A stretch of 64,000 nucleotides of DNA from Lentilactobacillus curieae (lineage in GTDB: Bacteria > Bacillota > Bacilli > Lactobacillales > Lactobacillaceae), in the NCBI RefSeq assembly GCF_000785105.2, contig NZ_CP018906.1:1054001-1118000 (forward strand). Direction: 5' to 3'. The number at the start of each line of letters is the position of its first letter. Position 1 is the first letter of the stretch. The notes beneath the pieces are model-generated. The model saw only the letters and a program-made list of their open reading frames with translations, searched no databases and was not told the DNA's origin. A program made the position numbers and the translations under genes. Below are positions 42,052 to 50,966 of the stretch, piece after piece.

Positions 42052-42960
42052 ATGATTAAAAATATGAAGATTAAAACAGTAATGATTGCTGGAATCGCTT
42101 GTTCATTTGTGTTTGCACCGTTAGCTAACATAGTGCCAGCTTCCGCAGCTACACTTACTAGTGTGACGCCAACAACTTCGTTGCTCAGCAAGAGTAATAA
42201 ATACTATCGGGCTCACAAGTCAGCAATTGTAAAAAAATATAAATTAGATCTCAGCTCGCAAACAGCGCTCACTTCAAAGAAAACTGCGAGTGTGTATGTA
42301 AAAACTAGCAATAAATATTTGAAACAAAGCCTAACGTTAGCAATGAACTACTGGAATCAAAAATTAGGTAGAAAGGTTCTAAAATTTGGAACCCAGAGAA
42401 GCCATACATTAACATTCTCAGTTTCACGCGCCCAAGCAACACTAGCTGATGAAAGTGATGCTTGGTGGTCACCAACTGACAAGAAGATGCAGGTTCGCTA
42501 TTCATTTTTTGTAAAGGCACCACAAAGTTTGGCTAATGAAATTTTATCCACAAGTATGGCATCGTTGATCAAGAAGGCTAACGCCAATATTGATGAGTAT
42601 GCTAAGACATTGGATCCTAGTTCAGCGGATTATGCTCAGAAACTTGCAACGTATCGTAACGCACAGATTGCTGCGGCTAAGGCACAATTAACAGCTGAAA
42701 AGAGTGATATCTCGAAGAGTAACATTGGATACAAAGCTAGAACTTTGGAATATGCAGGAACACTGGCTCATGAATTTGGTCATGCCCTCGGGTTAGATCA
42801 CTCACCTAACAAAAATGATGCAATGTACTACGCAAGTGATACCCCACAGATTTACGATTACGCTAAGCTCAAGGCTAATACAAAGGGATTCAACCCGTTA
42901 ACCTACACGGACGTAGCCAGAGCAAAGTTAGCTTTAAAGATGTACTCAGCAGTTAAATAA
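42052..42960 (+). CDS. secreted matrixin-type zinc metalloprotease
   Basis: A 302-residue secreted protease. A signal peptide covers residues 1-30 (hydrophobic core, then VPASA). The zinc site LAHEFGHALGLDHS (about residues 237-250) is a full HExxHxxGxxH, followed by a Met-turn in DAMYY, the marks of the metzincin/matrixin (peptidase M10) group. A helical, Ala-rich segment (about 165-230) precedes it. There is no cell-wall anchor, so it is probably released. ATG 42052 follows AGGGGAAG. It is a single-gene unit. Substrate unknown. Confidence 0.85.
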   Translation: MIKNMKIKTVMIAGIACSFVFAPLANIVPASAATLTSVTPTTSLLSKSNKYYRAHKSAIVKKYKLDLSSQTALTSKKTASVYVKTSNKYLKQSLTLAMNYWNQKLGRKVLKFGTQRSHTLTFSVSRAQATLADESDAWWSPTDKKMQVRYSFFVKAPQSLANEILSTSMASLIKKANANIDEYAKTLDPSSADYAQKLATYRNAQIAAAKAQLTAEKSDISKSNIGYKARTLEYAGTLAHEFGHALGLDHSPNKNDAMYYASDTPQIYDYAKLKANTKGFNPLTYTDVARAKLALKMYSAVK

Positions 42961-42966
42961 ACTACG

Positions 42967-42992
42967 TAAAGCGGCGATGAGCCGCTTTTTTT
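42967..42992 (+). terminator. terminator of the metalloprotease gene
   Basis: AAGCGGC pairs with GCCGCTT around GATGA, followed by T7. Confidence 0.85.
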
Positions 42993-43011
42993 ATGAATTG
43001 AGGAAGTTAAA

Positions 43012-43503
43012 ATGAATTTAGAATTTCGGGCACCACCAATAAATGATCTTGATAAACTCATGGAGATTGAGAATGCTGGATTTACCCCTGAAGAGGCGGC
43101 AACTAGTGACAGCATGGCTGAAAGAATTGGTAAGATTAGCGATACATTTGTTGTTGCCGAGGCTGCCGGAATGATTGTCGGCTACATCGTTGGCCCAGCT
43201 AGCGATGAACGATACATTGACGATGGATTATTTGATCAAGTTACGACTAATCAACCAGCTGACCGGTACATCGCAGTATTAAGCCTTGCTGTGCATCCAC
43301 AATTCCGCAGTAATGGAGTTGGTAGCCAACTACTTAGCCAGTTGGCAAGTGTTGGACAACAGCAAGGACGAGAAGCAATTACTTTAACTTGTTTGGAAGA
43401 GCTGATTCCGTTTTATGAAGCTAATGGATATGTGAATGAAGGAGTTTCAGCTTTTGAGCATGCAGGGGAAACTTGGTTTAATATGGTTAAAGAATTGAAG
43501 TAG
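43012..43503 (+). CDS. GNAT-family N-acetyltransferase
   Basis: A 163-residue acetyltransferase of the GNAT fold. The acetyl-CoA site is the VHPQFRSNGVGSQLL stretch (about residues 93-107, R/QxxGxG/A), with ALSLAVHP-like strand before it and a final FYEANGYV strand-helix. The overall form resembles the arylalkylamine N-acetyltransferase-like group. The acceptor is not predictable. ATG follows GAGGAAG. Lone gene. Confidence 0.85.
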   Translation: MNLEFRAPPINDLDKLMEIENAGFTPEEAATSDSMAERIGKISDTFVVAEAAGMIVGYIVGPASDERYIDDGLFDQVTTNQPADRYIAVLSLAVHPQFRSNGVGSQLLSQLASVGQQQGREAITLTCLEELIPFYEANGYVNEGVSAFEHAGETWFNMVKELK

Positions 43504-43539
43504 CAAGATTGTTTACAATATCTAGTTTACTAAACCTAA

Positions 43540-43577
43540 AAAGACCAGCAACTCCTTCGCGAGTCGCTGGTCTTTGT
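43540..43577. terminator. bidirectional terminator between GNAT and yfhO genes
   Basis: AAAGACCAGC with AACTC pairs with GAGT and GCTGGTCTTT; U-rich on both strands. Confidence 0.85.
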
Positions 43578-46500
43578 TTAACCATTCTTTTTCTTCTGCC
43601 ACAGGTCCCTAATTAGTCCTAGAATTGCAAATCCGACTAACCAAAGAACGCCGATGATTGATACCAAAATTCCTAATTTGAACCCAGGAGTAGCATACGT
43701 CATTACAATGTTATGTTCTCCCTTAGGAATTGTTGCCCCAATAAACCCTTTGTTAACCAGATAGGTTGGGGTGCGTTTGCCATCAACCTTGAGGTGCCAC
43801 CCCTTGGTATAAGGGATGGACGTGGTTAAGATAGTTTGGTGATTGGTATCGTTTGTCGTACCGGTGATTCGGTCATTTTTAACCTGCAGATTTTGCAGTC
43901 CATGACGTTGAAGTTGGGTAACTTCACGGTTGTAATTCTTGTTAAATGGAATTGCCATTAATTTAACGCTGTTGAATTTTAGGCGTTTGACTCCATTAAA
44001 TCTGACAATTACGCCACCACGTGGAGCAGACGAGTAACCTAAATTAAGCACCACATGTTGCCGGTCTTTATAATCCGACAAGTTGCTTACAGGCAACTGA
44101 CGGTAGTAATTTGAATTAGTTTTGGTTTGAACTGATAAGGTGTAGGCACCTAAATCAGGGAACTGGATTGCAGTTCTAGCCCGATCGATTTTTTGCAGCT
44201 TTGAAAGTGGGTCACCGCTAACAACTGCATTAGCATCTAAGGTATTGATTCGGTCTCTTAAGCTGTGGCGAGAGCTTTTTACCCCGTCAATCACAAGGTA
44301 AAGTTCACAGTTCTTGTACTTTTTTGGATTATCAATTTTTAATTGATACGACAAGTGGCGTCCCTGAGCGTCGTTATCCATTAGATGTAAACTGCTGCTG
44401 TTTTCTATATTATTGCGATCAATTACCGCTTGATTTTTCTTGATCACATTTTGTAGATAAGGACTGTGAGGATGAACTCCGGTTGCTTTTGCCCAAATCA
44501 TTCGTTTGTTTTCGGGCAATGTTACCGGATTATCGGCAGCTGTTTGTTGGTAACGAGTGTTAGGTGAATGCCGCATTCTGTAAAGAACTGCTTTGACAGC
44601 GTTATTAACGATGTGCTGAGTGTAAAGATGTGGGGTGTAACTAACAGTTTGAATGTTGGAACTTGGCTGAATTGAGCTGACGCCAGAAACTGACTTACCA
44701 ACTTCAGCCCCCTGGAGAAGTGCCTGCTCACGCTGCAATGGGCCTAAACTGTCATAGGTTGCCGTTGAAATTGATTTTTCTTGTAGGTAAGCAAGTGGCA
44801 GTGACAAATTTGATTTTAGGATGACCGTTCCAGAATGATTAGAAAGCCCCGGAACTGGTTTTTCAGGATAGTCAATAATCTTTCCAGCTTTGTTTCTTAC
44901 AAAGCTAAAACCGTACGGAATCGACTGTGGTTTTTTGAGAATATCGGTTTTGGCAAACAGGTATTTAACTCCCAATAAATTCAGCAAGGTCGTCCGGTTA
45001 TCCCCTTGACCAACTGAGCCATTCACCACTGATTGTGGGTTATTTAATGACTCGTTGAATTTGTACAGGTACCCATTTTGAATCGAGTAATAAGAATTTA
45101 AATCTTTTGCCCCCAAGAAGGTAGGAATGTTATTTCCCGCAGTTGGGTGTGAGTAATAATTATGGGTCGTAGTCGTTCGGTAGAAACTCTTGTCCTGTTT
45201 AACATTTTTTTCAGCCCCATCATAGTAATCGTGAAGCCACATGGTGGCAGATCCTGAGGTTAGTTCTTGGGACGTGTTTCTACTATTATTTGGGCTTAGC
45301 CACCCTTGACCGTTACTGATTAGGCTAACAAAAACAACGCTTGTTAGAGCCAGCATAAACCAGCTAGATTTGAGATGCATTGAATGTCTACCAACTATAA
45401 CAATCAATAAGACAAACAAGAATCCATAAGTTACAAGGTCGTTTGTGGGAATGTTAAGAGTGAACCCTTGGGTTGCCCAAACAAGTACCACTAAGACGAC
45501 CGAAGCGCTAACTAGCCAGATTAGGTCACGGCCAGTCAGCTCGTTTGCTTTATCCACAAAAATCATCGTGGCAAGGGCTAGTGGCAATACTGCTAGTAAT
45601 AGCCACCTGTTTGATGGGGTTGAGAATGCGTTGATGGTTGCACTAACTTGTGGAAGCAGAACTGCAACGAAGATGATTGAAAGAACGGATGCCAAATATT
45701 TATGAGCTTTAAAATGAATTAATACGTAGATTGTTGCTAAAAAGGCAATCCCACCAATATTAACGACAAACCAGAAGTTTTTGATTGTGGTGCTGGTGAT
45801 TAGTTGGTTGGGGATGCTTAGGTAGTAGCTAAATGGGTATAAGAACAGTCCATTAGCAAATTCCGCGTGATTCATTGATCTAGATGACTGAAAAACTGCC
45901 ATCAGAGTTGGAATCAAGATGATTCCAGACATTAGTAGCCCGGTGAAAACACCTTGAAGGACTCGATAAATCAAAAACCAATCGAATTTTTTGTTTTCTG
46001 ATTGGCTACGAATGTGAAGTAGCCGAGCAAGCAAATAGACGAAGGTTCCGAATGCTAACACGTAAGCAAAATAGAAATTACTGATTAAGGCTAGTGCAGT
46101 AGCGATTGCTAATGGAATCCACTTGCGTTTTTGAAGAACATCTTCAACACCCATAGCTAACAGCGGAAAAATAATCATTGGTAGTAGGAAAAATGGGTGA
46201 TGCATTGAAACGTAGAAGTTGTATCCAGAGAACGTGTAGATTAAGGTTCCAATGAGTTTGCTGTGCTTGCTATATGGTAGGCGGTTAGCCCAAGCCATGA
46301 ATGCCAGACCGACACAGTACAGACGTAAAATGATTAGAAATTGGAATCCAAATTCGAGTTTTGATGCGGGGAAAAGGGCGATTAAATAACTAAAAGGATC
46401 CCCCATCACGTAGTAAGCAAATGTGGTTAACTGGTCCCCACCAGCACCAAGATTCCACGACCACCCAGCGAGTGACTGGTGGACGTGCCCCTGTAAAATT

Positions 46501-46679
46501 CCTTGAAATTGTGCCAAAATTGGAAAATGTTGGGCAATCCCATCAATGTTCCAAATCAGTGCCTTTTCTGAAAGCCAAGGCATCGAGTAAGTTAGACCAC
46601 AGATGACCACGAAGGCAATCGTGTAGTAAAGATAATTGAGCGATTTATGTTCCTTTGGTTGTTTAATTGTCCTTTGCAT
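43578..46679 (-). CDS. yfhO: YfhO-family membrane glycosyltransferase
   Basis: A 1,033-residue membrane protein of the YfhO family (GT-C fold). The first part has about 12 helices with the outside loop motif IDGIAQHFPIL (about residues 44-54) and GAGGDQL; the C-terminal 550 residues are mostly extracytoplasmic beta-rich domain, ending with a last helix before a KKK tail. In Firmicutes YfhO proteins add sugars to lipoteichoic or wall teichoic acid from a lipid-linked donor. ATG 46679 follows GGGGAGGT. It is a single gene convergent with a GNAT gene. Confidence 0.88.
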   Translation of the reverse strand: MQRTIKQPKEHKSLNYLYYTIAFVVICGLTYSMPWLSEKALIWNIDGIAQHFPILAQFQGILQGHVHQSLAGWSWNLGAGGDQLTTFAYYVMGDPFSYLIALFPASKLEFGFQFLIILRLYCVGLAFMAWANRLPYSKHSKLIGTLIYTFSGYNFYVSMHHPFFLLPMIIFPLLAMGVEDVLQKRKWIPLAIATALALISNFYFAYVLAFGTFVYLLARLLHIRSQSENKKFDWFLIYRVLQGVFTGLLMSGIILIPTLMAVFQSSRSMNHAEFANGLFLYPFSYYLSIPNQLITSTTIKNFWFVVNIGGIAFLATIYVLIHFKAHKYLASVLSIIFVAVLLPQVSATINAFSTPSNRWLLLAVLPLALATMIFVDKANELTGRDLIWLVSASVVLVVLVWATQGFTLNIPTNDLVTYGFLFVLLIVIVGRHSMHLKSSWFMLALTSVVFVSLISNGQGWLSPNNSRNTSQELTSGSATMWLHDYYDGAEKNVKQDKSFYRTTTTHNYYSHPTAGNNIPTFLGAKDLNSYYSIQNGYLYKFNESLNNPQSVVNGSVGQGDNRTTLLNLLGVKYLFAKTDILKKPQSIPYGFSFVRNKAGKIIDYPEKPVPGLSNHSGTVILKSNLSLPLAYLQEKSISTATYDSLGPLQREQALLQGAEVGKSVSGVSSIQPSSNIQTVSYTPHLYTQHIVNNAVKAVLYRMRHSPNTRYQQTAADNPVTLPENKRMIWAKATGVHPHSPYLQNVIKKNQAVIDRNNIENSSSLHLMDNDAQGRHLSYQLKIDNPKKYKNCELYLVIDGVKSSRHSLRDRINTLDANAVVSGDPLSKLQKIDRARTAIQFPDLGAYTLSVQTKTNSNYYRQLPVSNLSDYKDRQHVVLNLGYSSAPRGGVIVRFNGVKRLKFNSVKLMAIPFNKNYNREVTQLQRHGLQNLQVKNDRITGTTNDTNHQTILTTSIPYTKGWHLKVDGKRTPTYLVNKGFIGATIPKGEHNIVMTYATPGFKLGILVSIIGVLWLVGFAILGLIRDLWQKKKNG

Positions 46680-46789
46680 AATCGTACCTCCCCGTATGTA
46701 CAATCTAATTGTTATGCGAGGATAACCAGAAAACAAGCCAATTAAGAAAGACTTAAACTAAGATAAAGAGTTGTAAGAAAACGGTAATC

Positions 46790-46836
46790 AAAAACGATAA
46801 CCAATTCCTATCACAGGAGTTGATTATCGTTTTTTG
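46790..46836. terminator. terminator of pepO
   Basis: AAAAACGATAA and CAATTCCT pair with AGGAGTTG and TTATCGTTTTTT on the opposite side, with U-tracts both ways. Confidence 0.85.
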
Positions 46837-46843
46837 ATTTAAA

Positions 46844-48775
46844 CTACCAGATTTTAACTCGCTTATCTTCGGGTAGGAACATTCCGTCACCCTCAGTGAC
46901 GTTAAATGTGCTGTAGAAGTCATCGAGATTCTTAACTTGGACGTTAGCCCGCAGTTCGTTAGGAGCGTGCACATCAATGTTAAGGAGCAATTGCATGTAC
47001 TCAGTTGTAGCTTTCATTCTCCAAATTCGCGCCCAGTTTATGAAGAATGCCTTTAAATCATATTCTGATTCATTTTTAGCAGCTTCGTTAGCGCAGCTCA
47101 AGCCACCCGCATCAGCGATGTTTTCAGAAACAGTTAGTTTACCGTTAACCTTCGCACCTGCAAAAGCCAGGCCATCAAATTCAGCAATCATATTGTCTGC
47201 CAACTGGTTAAAGTGTTTCCGGTCTTCATCAGTCCACCAGTCGTTTAGGTTACCCAATTCATCGAATTGCGAACCATTGTTATCAAATGCATGAGAAATT
47301 TCATGGGCAATTACGGCACCAATTCCACCATAATTTTCACTTGAAGACTGGTCGAGGCTGTAGAAAGGCGCCTGCAAAATTGCTGCGGGGAACACGATGA
47401 TGTTCTTTGATGGATCGTAGTAAGCATTAACGGTGTTGGCACTCATTTCCCATCGGCTGCGGTCAACGGGCTTACCAAGTTCAGCGAACCTGGCTTCCTT
47501 AGTGATGCGTCTAAATTCACTTACATTTGCAAATAGTGTTCCACCATCACCTTGAGGAGTAACTTTATATTTGTATTCAATTGGGTCGATTTTGTCAGGA
47601 TAGCCAACGTGAAGTTCCAACTTGCTAAGTTTGAGAATTGCTTTATCACGCGTGTCCTTACCAAGCCAAGTGTTATTTTCAAGGCGTTGTTGGTAAACCT
47701 TGATCATGTTGCGAACCATTTGTTCAACGTCAGCTTTGGCCTTTGGCCCAAAGTACTTTTTAGCGTAGTAGTCACCAACGGTTTGACCAAAGACTCCTGA
47801 AGCCAAGTAGAAAGCAGACTTCTTTTGTGGGGTGGCAACCTTTTTACCTGACAGGGCGCGGCTATACGTCGAACCAGTTTGTCTAAATTCTTCAGATAGG
47901 TAACTTGATGCAGAAGTAACAAATTTAACTAACATCCAGTTTTTCATGTCGCTGAAACTGTCTTCGTTTACGAATGAATCAAGAGCTTCATAGTACTTAG
48001 GTTCTGTGACGATGATTTGTTCTGGAGCGTTACCAAATAGTGAGTCAGCATAACCTTTGAAGTCAATGTTGCTACTTGTTTTAGCAAATTCGGCAAATTT
48101 TCTTGGGTTGTAAGATTTAGTGTAATCGGCAGACTCTTCGGCTGATTTTACGTGAGGGGCAATGCTTGAATCAAACTTTTTAGCAGACTCCATGATTTCG
48201 TCAGCTTCACTGCTACTGTAATCTGCAAGAACCAACAGTGATGTGACCATCTTCGAGAAAACGGGCATTAATTGGTCGTATGCAGGATTGTTATTTTCAT
48301 AATACGTGCGGTCTGGTAAGAATAGGCCAGGGGTTCCGGCGTAAAGTGCGTTAATTTTGGTGTTCTTCATGTCAGCGTCGACCCAGTATCCAAATGGAAG
48401 TGGTAGGCCACTAAGGGTCCAGTCCTTCAATTGGCTGTTCAGGTCATCGAAGTTACTGATGCTTTCGATTTTATCTAGGAATGGCTTGATTGGTTCAGCA
48501 CCATCCTTGTCCCGCTTGTCAAAATTTTGGGCAAGTGCGTAAAGTTTAGCGAACTCTTGAAATGGTTCGTTGGTATCCTTCAAGTCAGCATCTGGTAATT
48601 TGTCAAAGTCACTCATCAATGTTTTATCGATGTTGTCGTTCAGATCCATGAATCCACCAGTTGATGCGTGGTCATCGGGAATCGTTGCGTCCTTTAACCA
48701 ATTTCCATTTACTGCTTGGTAGAGGTCGTCCTTAAATTGGGACTCGTCAATTACTTCTTTAGGTGTGTTAGCCAT
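46844..48775 (-). CDS. pepO: M13-family endopeptidase PepO
   Basis: A 643-residue neprilysin-type zinc endopeptidase, cytosolic in lactic acid bacteria, which cuts medium-size peptides from casein and similar sources. The zinc site VIAHEISHAFD (HExxH), the third ligand in ENIADAGG and the NAYY/FPA active-site strands NAYYDPS and FPAAIL are intact, and the family C-terminus RVKIW is present. There is no signal peptide. ATG follows AGGAGG. Monocistronic. Confidence 0.95.
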   Translation of the reverse strand: MANTPKEVIDESQFKDDLYQAVNGNWLKDATIPDDHASTGGFMDLNDNIDKTLMSDFDKLPDADLKDTNEPFQEFAKLYALAQNFDKRDKDGAEPIKPFLDKIESISNFDDLNSQLKDWTLSGLPLPFGYWVDADMKNTKINALYAGTPGLFLPDRTYYENNNPAYDQLMPVFSKMVTSLLVLADYSSSEADEIMESAKKFDSSIAPHVKSAEESADYTKSYNPRKFAEFAKTSSNIDFKGYADSLFGNAPEQIIVTEPKYYEALDSFVNEDSFSDMKNWMLVKFVTSASSYLSEEFRQTGSTYSRALSGKKVATPQKKSAFYLASGVFGQTVGDYYAKKYFGPKAKADVEQMVRNMIKVYQQRLENNTWLGKDTRDKAILKLSKLELHVGYPDKIDPIEYKYKVTPQGDGGTLFANVSEFRRITKEARFAELGKPVDRSRWEMSANTVNAYYDPSKNIIVFPAAILQAPFYSLDQSSSENYGGIGAVIAHEISHAFDNNGSQFDELGNLNDWWTDEDRKHFNQLADNMIAEFDGLAFAGAKVNGKLTVSENIADAGGLSCANEAAKNESEYDLKAFFINWARIWRMKATTEYMQLLLNIDVHAPNELRANVQVKNLDDFYSTFNVTEGDGMFLPEDKRVKIW

Positions 48776-48902
48776 TTCGATTCCTCCTAGTATGATGTTA
48801 AAAACCAGTATAGTTCATAAAAAACGGTTATAAAAGCTTTTCATGTTCTTTCAGTGAATTTATCGGTATTATTAGAGTAATGAATCCAGTTGAGGTGAAA
48901 CT

Positions 48903-49397
48903 ATGAGTCAAGTCTATTGTAAAGATACCAGAGCTGTCCACGAAGGGTACGTTTTTCCGCGTGACCTAAATAATAGTCAAATGCAGTTTGGTGGCCGAAC
49001 CCTTGAAGTTTTGGATGCAAATGCAGGAATGGCAGTAGTTAAGTATCTCCCCGGTGTTAATTTTGTAACTGCTTCTTATGACCGTGTTCATTTCTATAGC
49101 CCAATTAGTCAGCAGACGATTTACAAGTGCGTATCGTACGTCACTGGAGCAACTACTAAGTCTGTCGAGGTGTTCACTAAGTTTGTAACTCAAGATAAAG
49201 ATAGTGGAGACAAGCAAGTTGCTTTTACTGCGTTTTGTAGCCTAGTAATCACTGATCAACTAGCTGAGGTCCCGGACATTGTCCCAGAAAGTTCAGAAGA
49301 AACGTATATTTGTAAGGGATTTGGTGTCAGGCTAGAAGAACGAATCAGCGAATTGAAACAAAGCAAGGCGGATTTACAGCATTTGAGTTATGAATAA
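48903..49397 (+). CDS. hotdog-fold acyl-CoA thioesterase
   Basis: A 164-residue hotdog-domain protein of the YkhA/BACH acyl-CoA thioesterase group. Conserved parts are QMQFGGRTLEVLDANAG (about residues 26-42), the site where relatives carry Asn-x-x-Gly-x-x-x-x-Gly, and TASYDRVHFYSPI (about 56-68). The catalytic Asp is likely that in VLDAN. It probably hydrolyses medium- or long-chain acyl-CoA. ATG 48903 follows GAGGTG. Confidence 0.8.
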   Translation: MSQVYCKDTRAVHEGYVFPRDLNNSQMQFGGRTLEVLDANAGMAVVKYLPGVNFVTASYDRVHFYSPISQQTIYKCVSYVTGATTKSVEVFTKFVTQDKDSGDKQVAFTAFCSLVITDQLAEVPDIVPESSEETYICKGFGVRLEERISELKQSKADLQHLSYE

Positions 49398-49478
49398 TGA
49401 AACTGAAACTTTTCTGTATCTGGTCAATGACCTTAATGATAAAATAAGAATGTAAATATATGTCTGGAGGGATTTATT

Positions 49479-49904
49479 ATGTATGACAAAATATTAGTTC
49501 CAATCGATGGTAGTGAGAATGCCGATGCTGCTTTGACTGAGGCATTAAAATTAGCAAAAAAGTTGGGTTCATCTTTGGAAATTGTTTCCGTCGCAACTGA
49601 TCAACGTTACGTCCAGTATGGGGTGACCTTGGGACAAGATGTCATGGAATCCTTCCAGAAGCGCGCTGAAGAAATTTTATCAAAAGCTAAGCAAAGGGCT
49701 GATGAAGCTGGGGTTGATGCCAACACTAACTTTGTTATTGGGGTTCCTAAGCAAGCAATCTCTAAAGAGCTACCACAAAAGTATGGCACTGATTTAACAG
49801 TTGTTGGTAAATCGGGGGTCAACGGAATTTCTAGAGCTTTATTAGGTTCAACTACTGAGTATGTCGTTCGTCACTCAGTCACAAACGTGTTAGTTATTGA
49901 GTAA
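49479..49904 (+). CDS. universal stress protein (UspA family)
   Basis: A 141-residue UspA-type protein. The start YDKILVPIDGSENADAAL (residues 2-19) and the ATP-binding GKSGVNGISRALLGSTTEY (GxxG-9x-G-S/T, about residues 111-129) are complete, so it likely binds ATP. It forms dimers in the cytosol and is linked with survival under stress. ATG follows TGGAGGG. The gene ends before a perfect terminator. Confidence 0.93.
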   Translation: MYDKILVPIDGSENADAALTEALKLAKKLGSSLEIVSVATDQRYVQYGVTLGQDVMESFQKRAEEILSKAKQRADEAGVDANTNFVIGVPKQAISKELPQKYGTDLTVVGKSGVNGISRALLGSTTEYVVRHSVTNVLVIE

Positions 49905-49908
49905 TTAA

Positions 49909-49960
49909 AAAAGGAGGTAGCTAGGATGCAATTTGCATCTTGGCTATCTCCTTTAGTTTT
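49909..49960 (+). terminator. terminator of uspA
   Basis: AAAGGAG and TAGCTA with GATGC pair with GCATC, GGCTA and CTCCTTT; TTTT follows a few bases later. The stem contains a Shine-Dalgarno-like AGGAGG. Confidence 0.8.
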
Positions 49961-49978
49961 ATCAATAAAGTTTGAAGT

Positions 49979-50800
49979 TTAGCTATAGATTGTCTTCAAG
50001 GCCGCAATGTCGCTAGCTGAGATTTGTTCATCGCAAACATTGGGATTCATGACGGATGGAGAAACATCGTTATGTTTTAAACCTAAAATATGCCCCAATT
50101 CATGGGTAGCCACATTTTCCTTCTGGTGAGTAGAATAATTAGCTTCGGCTAGGGGATGACTAAGTAAGATTCCCCGGGCTTTAATGAAGCGGTGATGATT
50201 ACTTGAAAAATAACTACATCCAGTAGTGGTTGGGGACTGAAAATCCTTTGGCCGCTCTGATTGTGTTTGTAGAGTGACATCAGCACTTTGCTTTGAACTA
50301 ACCAGATTTAAGCTGACCACGTTGGTTTGATTCCACTTATTAACTGCGTTTTGCCAAATTGATTGATAATCGGAATCCATATTCTCGATAAAAACGTTAA
50401 TGTTTTTAGTTGACCATTTATTATCACTGATGGGTGTCACCGGCACTGGCTTAGGTTTACTGACAGTTCGGCCAGTATGAGTTGGTTGATACTTAACGTG
50501 ACTGAATGAGACTGCCTTAGAGTTGATCCAGGCTCCACGGTTACCAACGTAGTAGAAGTGGAGGTACGATGTCCTGGAATTGATAATTTTTTTCTGGTCA
50601 AAGAGAAAAGTCTCATTCTTTTTTAGCCGCCCAAGCGATTTTGATTTAGGGTGGGGGATACGCTTGTAATATCGGTAATTTCGGTTAGTTATTCTTCCTA
50701 ACCGGTTCACTTTATAATTAGCTCGAGAAGCGTTGGCTTCAATGGGGATAATTCCTAATGTTGCAATAATCGTGACGAGTTTGATTGGTTTCAGGTACAT
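49979..50800 (-). CDS. second secreted matrixin-type metalloprotease
   Basis: A 273-residue secreted protease. A signal peptide covers residues 1-24 (ends EANAS). A Lys/Tyr-rich domain of about 75 residues that looks like the lactobacillar surface-layer or SH3-like wall-binding repeat follows (about 28-100), then a linker with KPKPVPVTP, and the catalytic part: ATHELGHILGLKHND (HExxHxxGxxH, about residues 231-245) with the Met-turn SVMNP. Cys in TTGCSYF and NVCDEQ could make one disulfide. The wall-binding module would keep it at the cell surface, unlike the first protease at 42052. ATG 50800 follows AAGGAG. Confidence 0.85.
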   Translation of the reverse strand: MYLKPIKLVTIIATLGIIPIEANASRANYKVNRLGRITNRNYRYYKRIPHPKSKSLGRLKKNETFLFDQKKIINSRTSYLHFYYVGNRGAWINSKAVSFSHVKYQPTHTGRTVSKPKPVPVTPISDNKWSTKNINVFIENMDSDYQSIWQNAVNKWNQTNVVSLNLVSSKQSADVTLQTQSERPKDFQSPTTTGCSYFSSNHHRFIKARGILLSHPLAEANYSTHQKENVATHELGHILGLKHNDVSPSVMNPNVCDEQISASDIAALKTIYS

Positions 50801-50966
50801 GGGGACTCCTTTTTGATAGATTAATAAGCCTTGGTAATTATATAATCAATAAACAAATAATCATACCTATTTTAGGAATTTGTTTAATACTTTTTAAAGC
50901 GGTGCTGCAAAGTTGCATGTTGATGATACAATTACGAATAAAATGAATTCGAAAAGAAGACGTGAT

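Noticed and set aside
49926-49982. 18-codon frame with a perfect AGGAGG after uspA
   Set aside because: The Shine-Dalgarno and codons form the arms of the uspA terminator; probably chance, since AAAGGAG/CTCCTTT is a common terminator stem.
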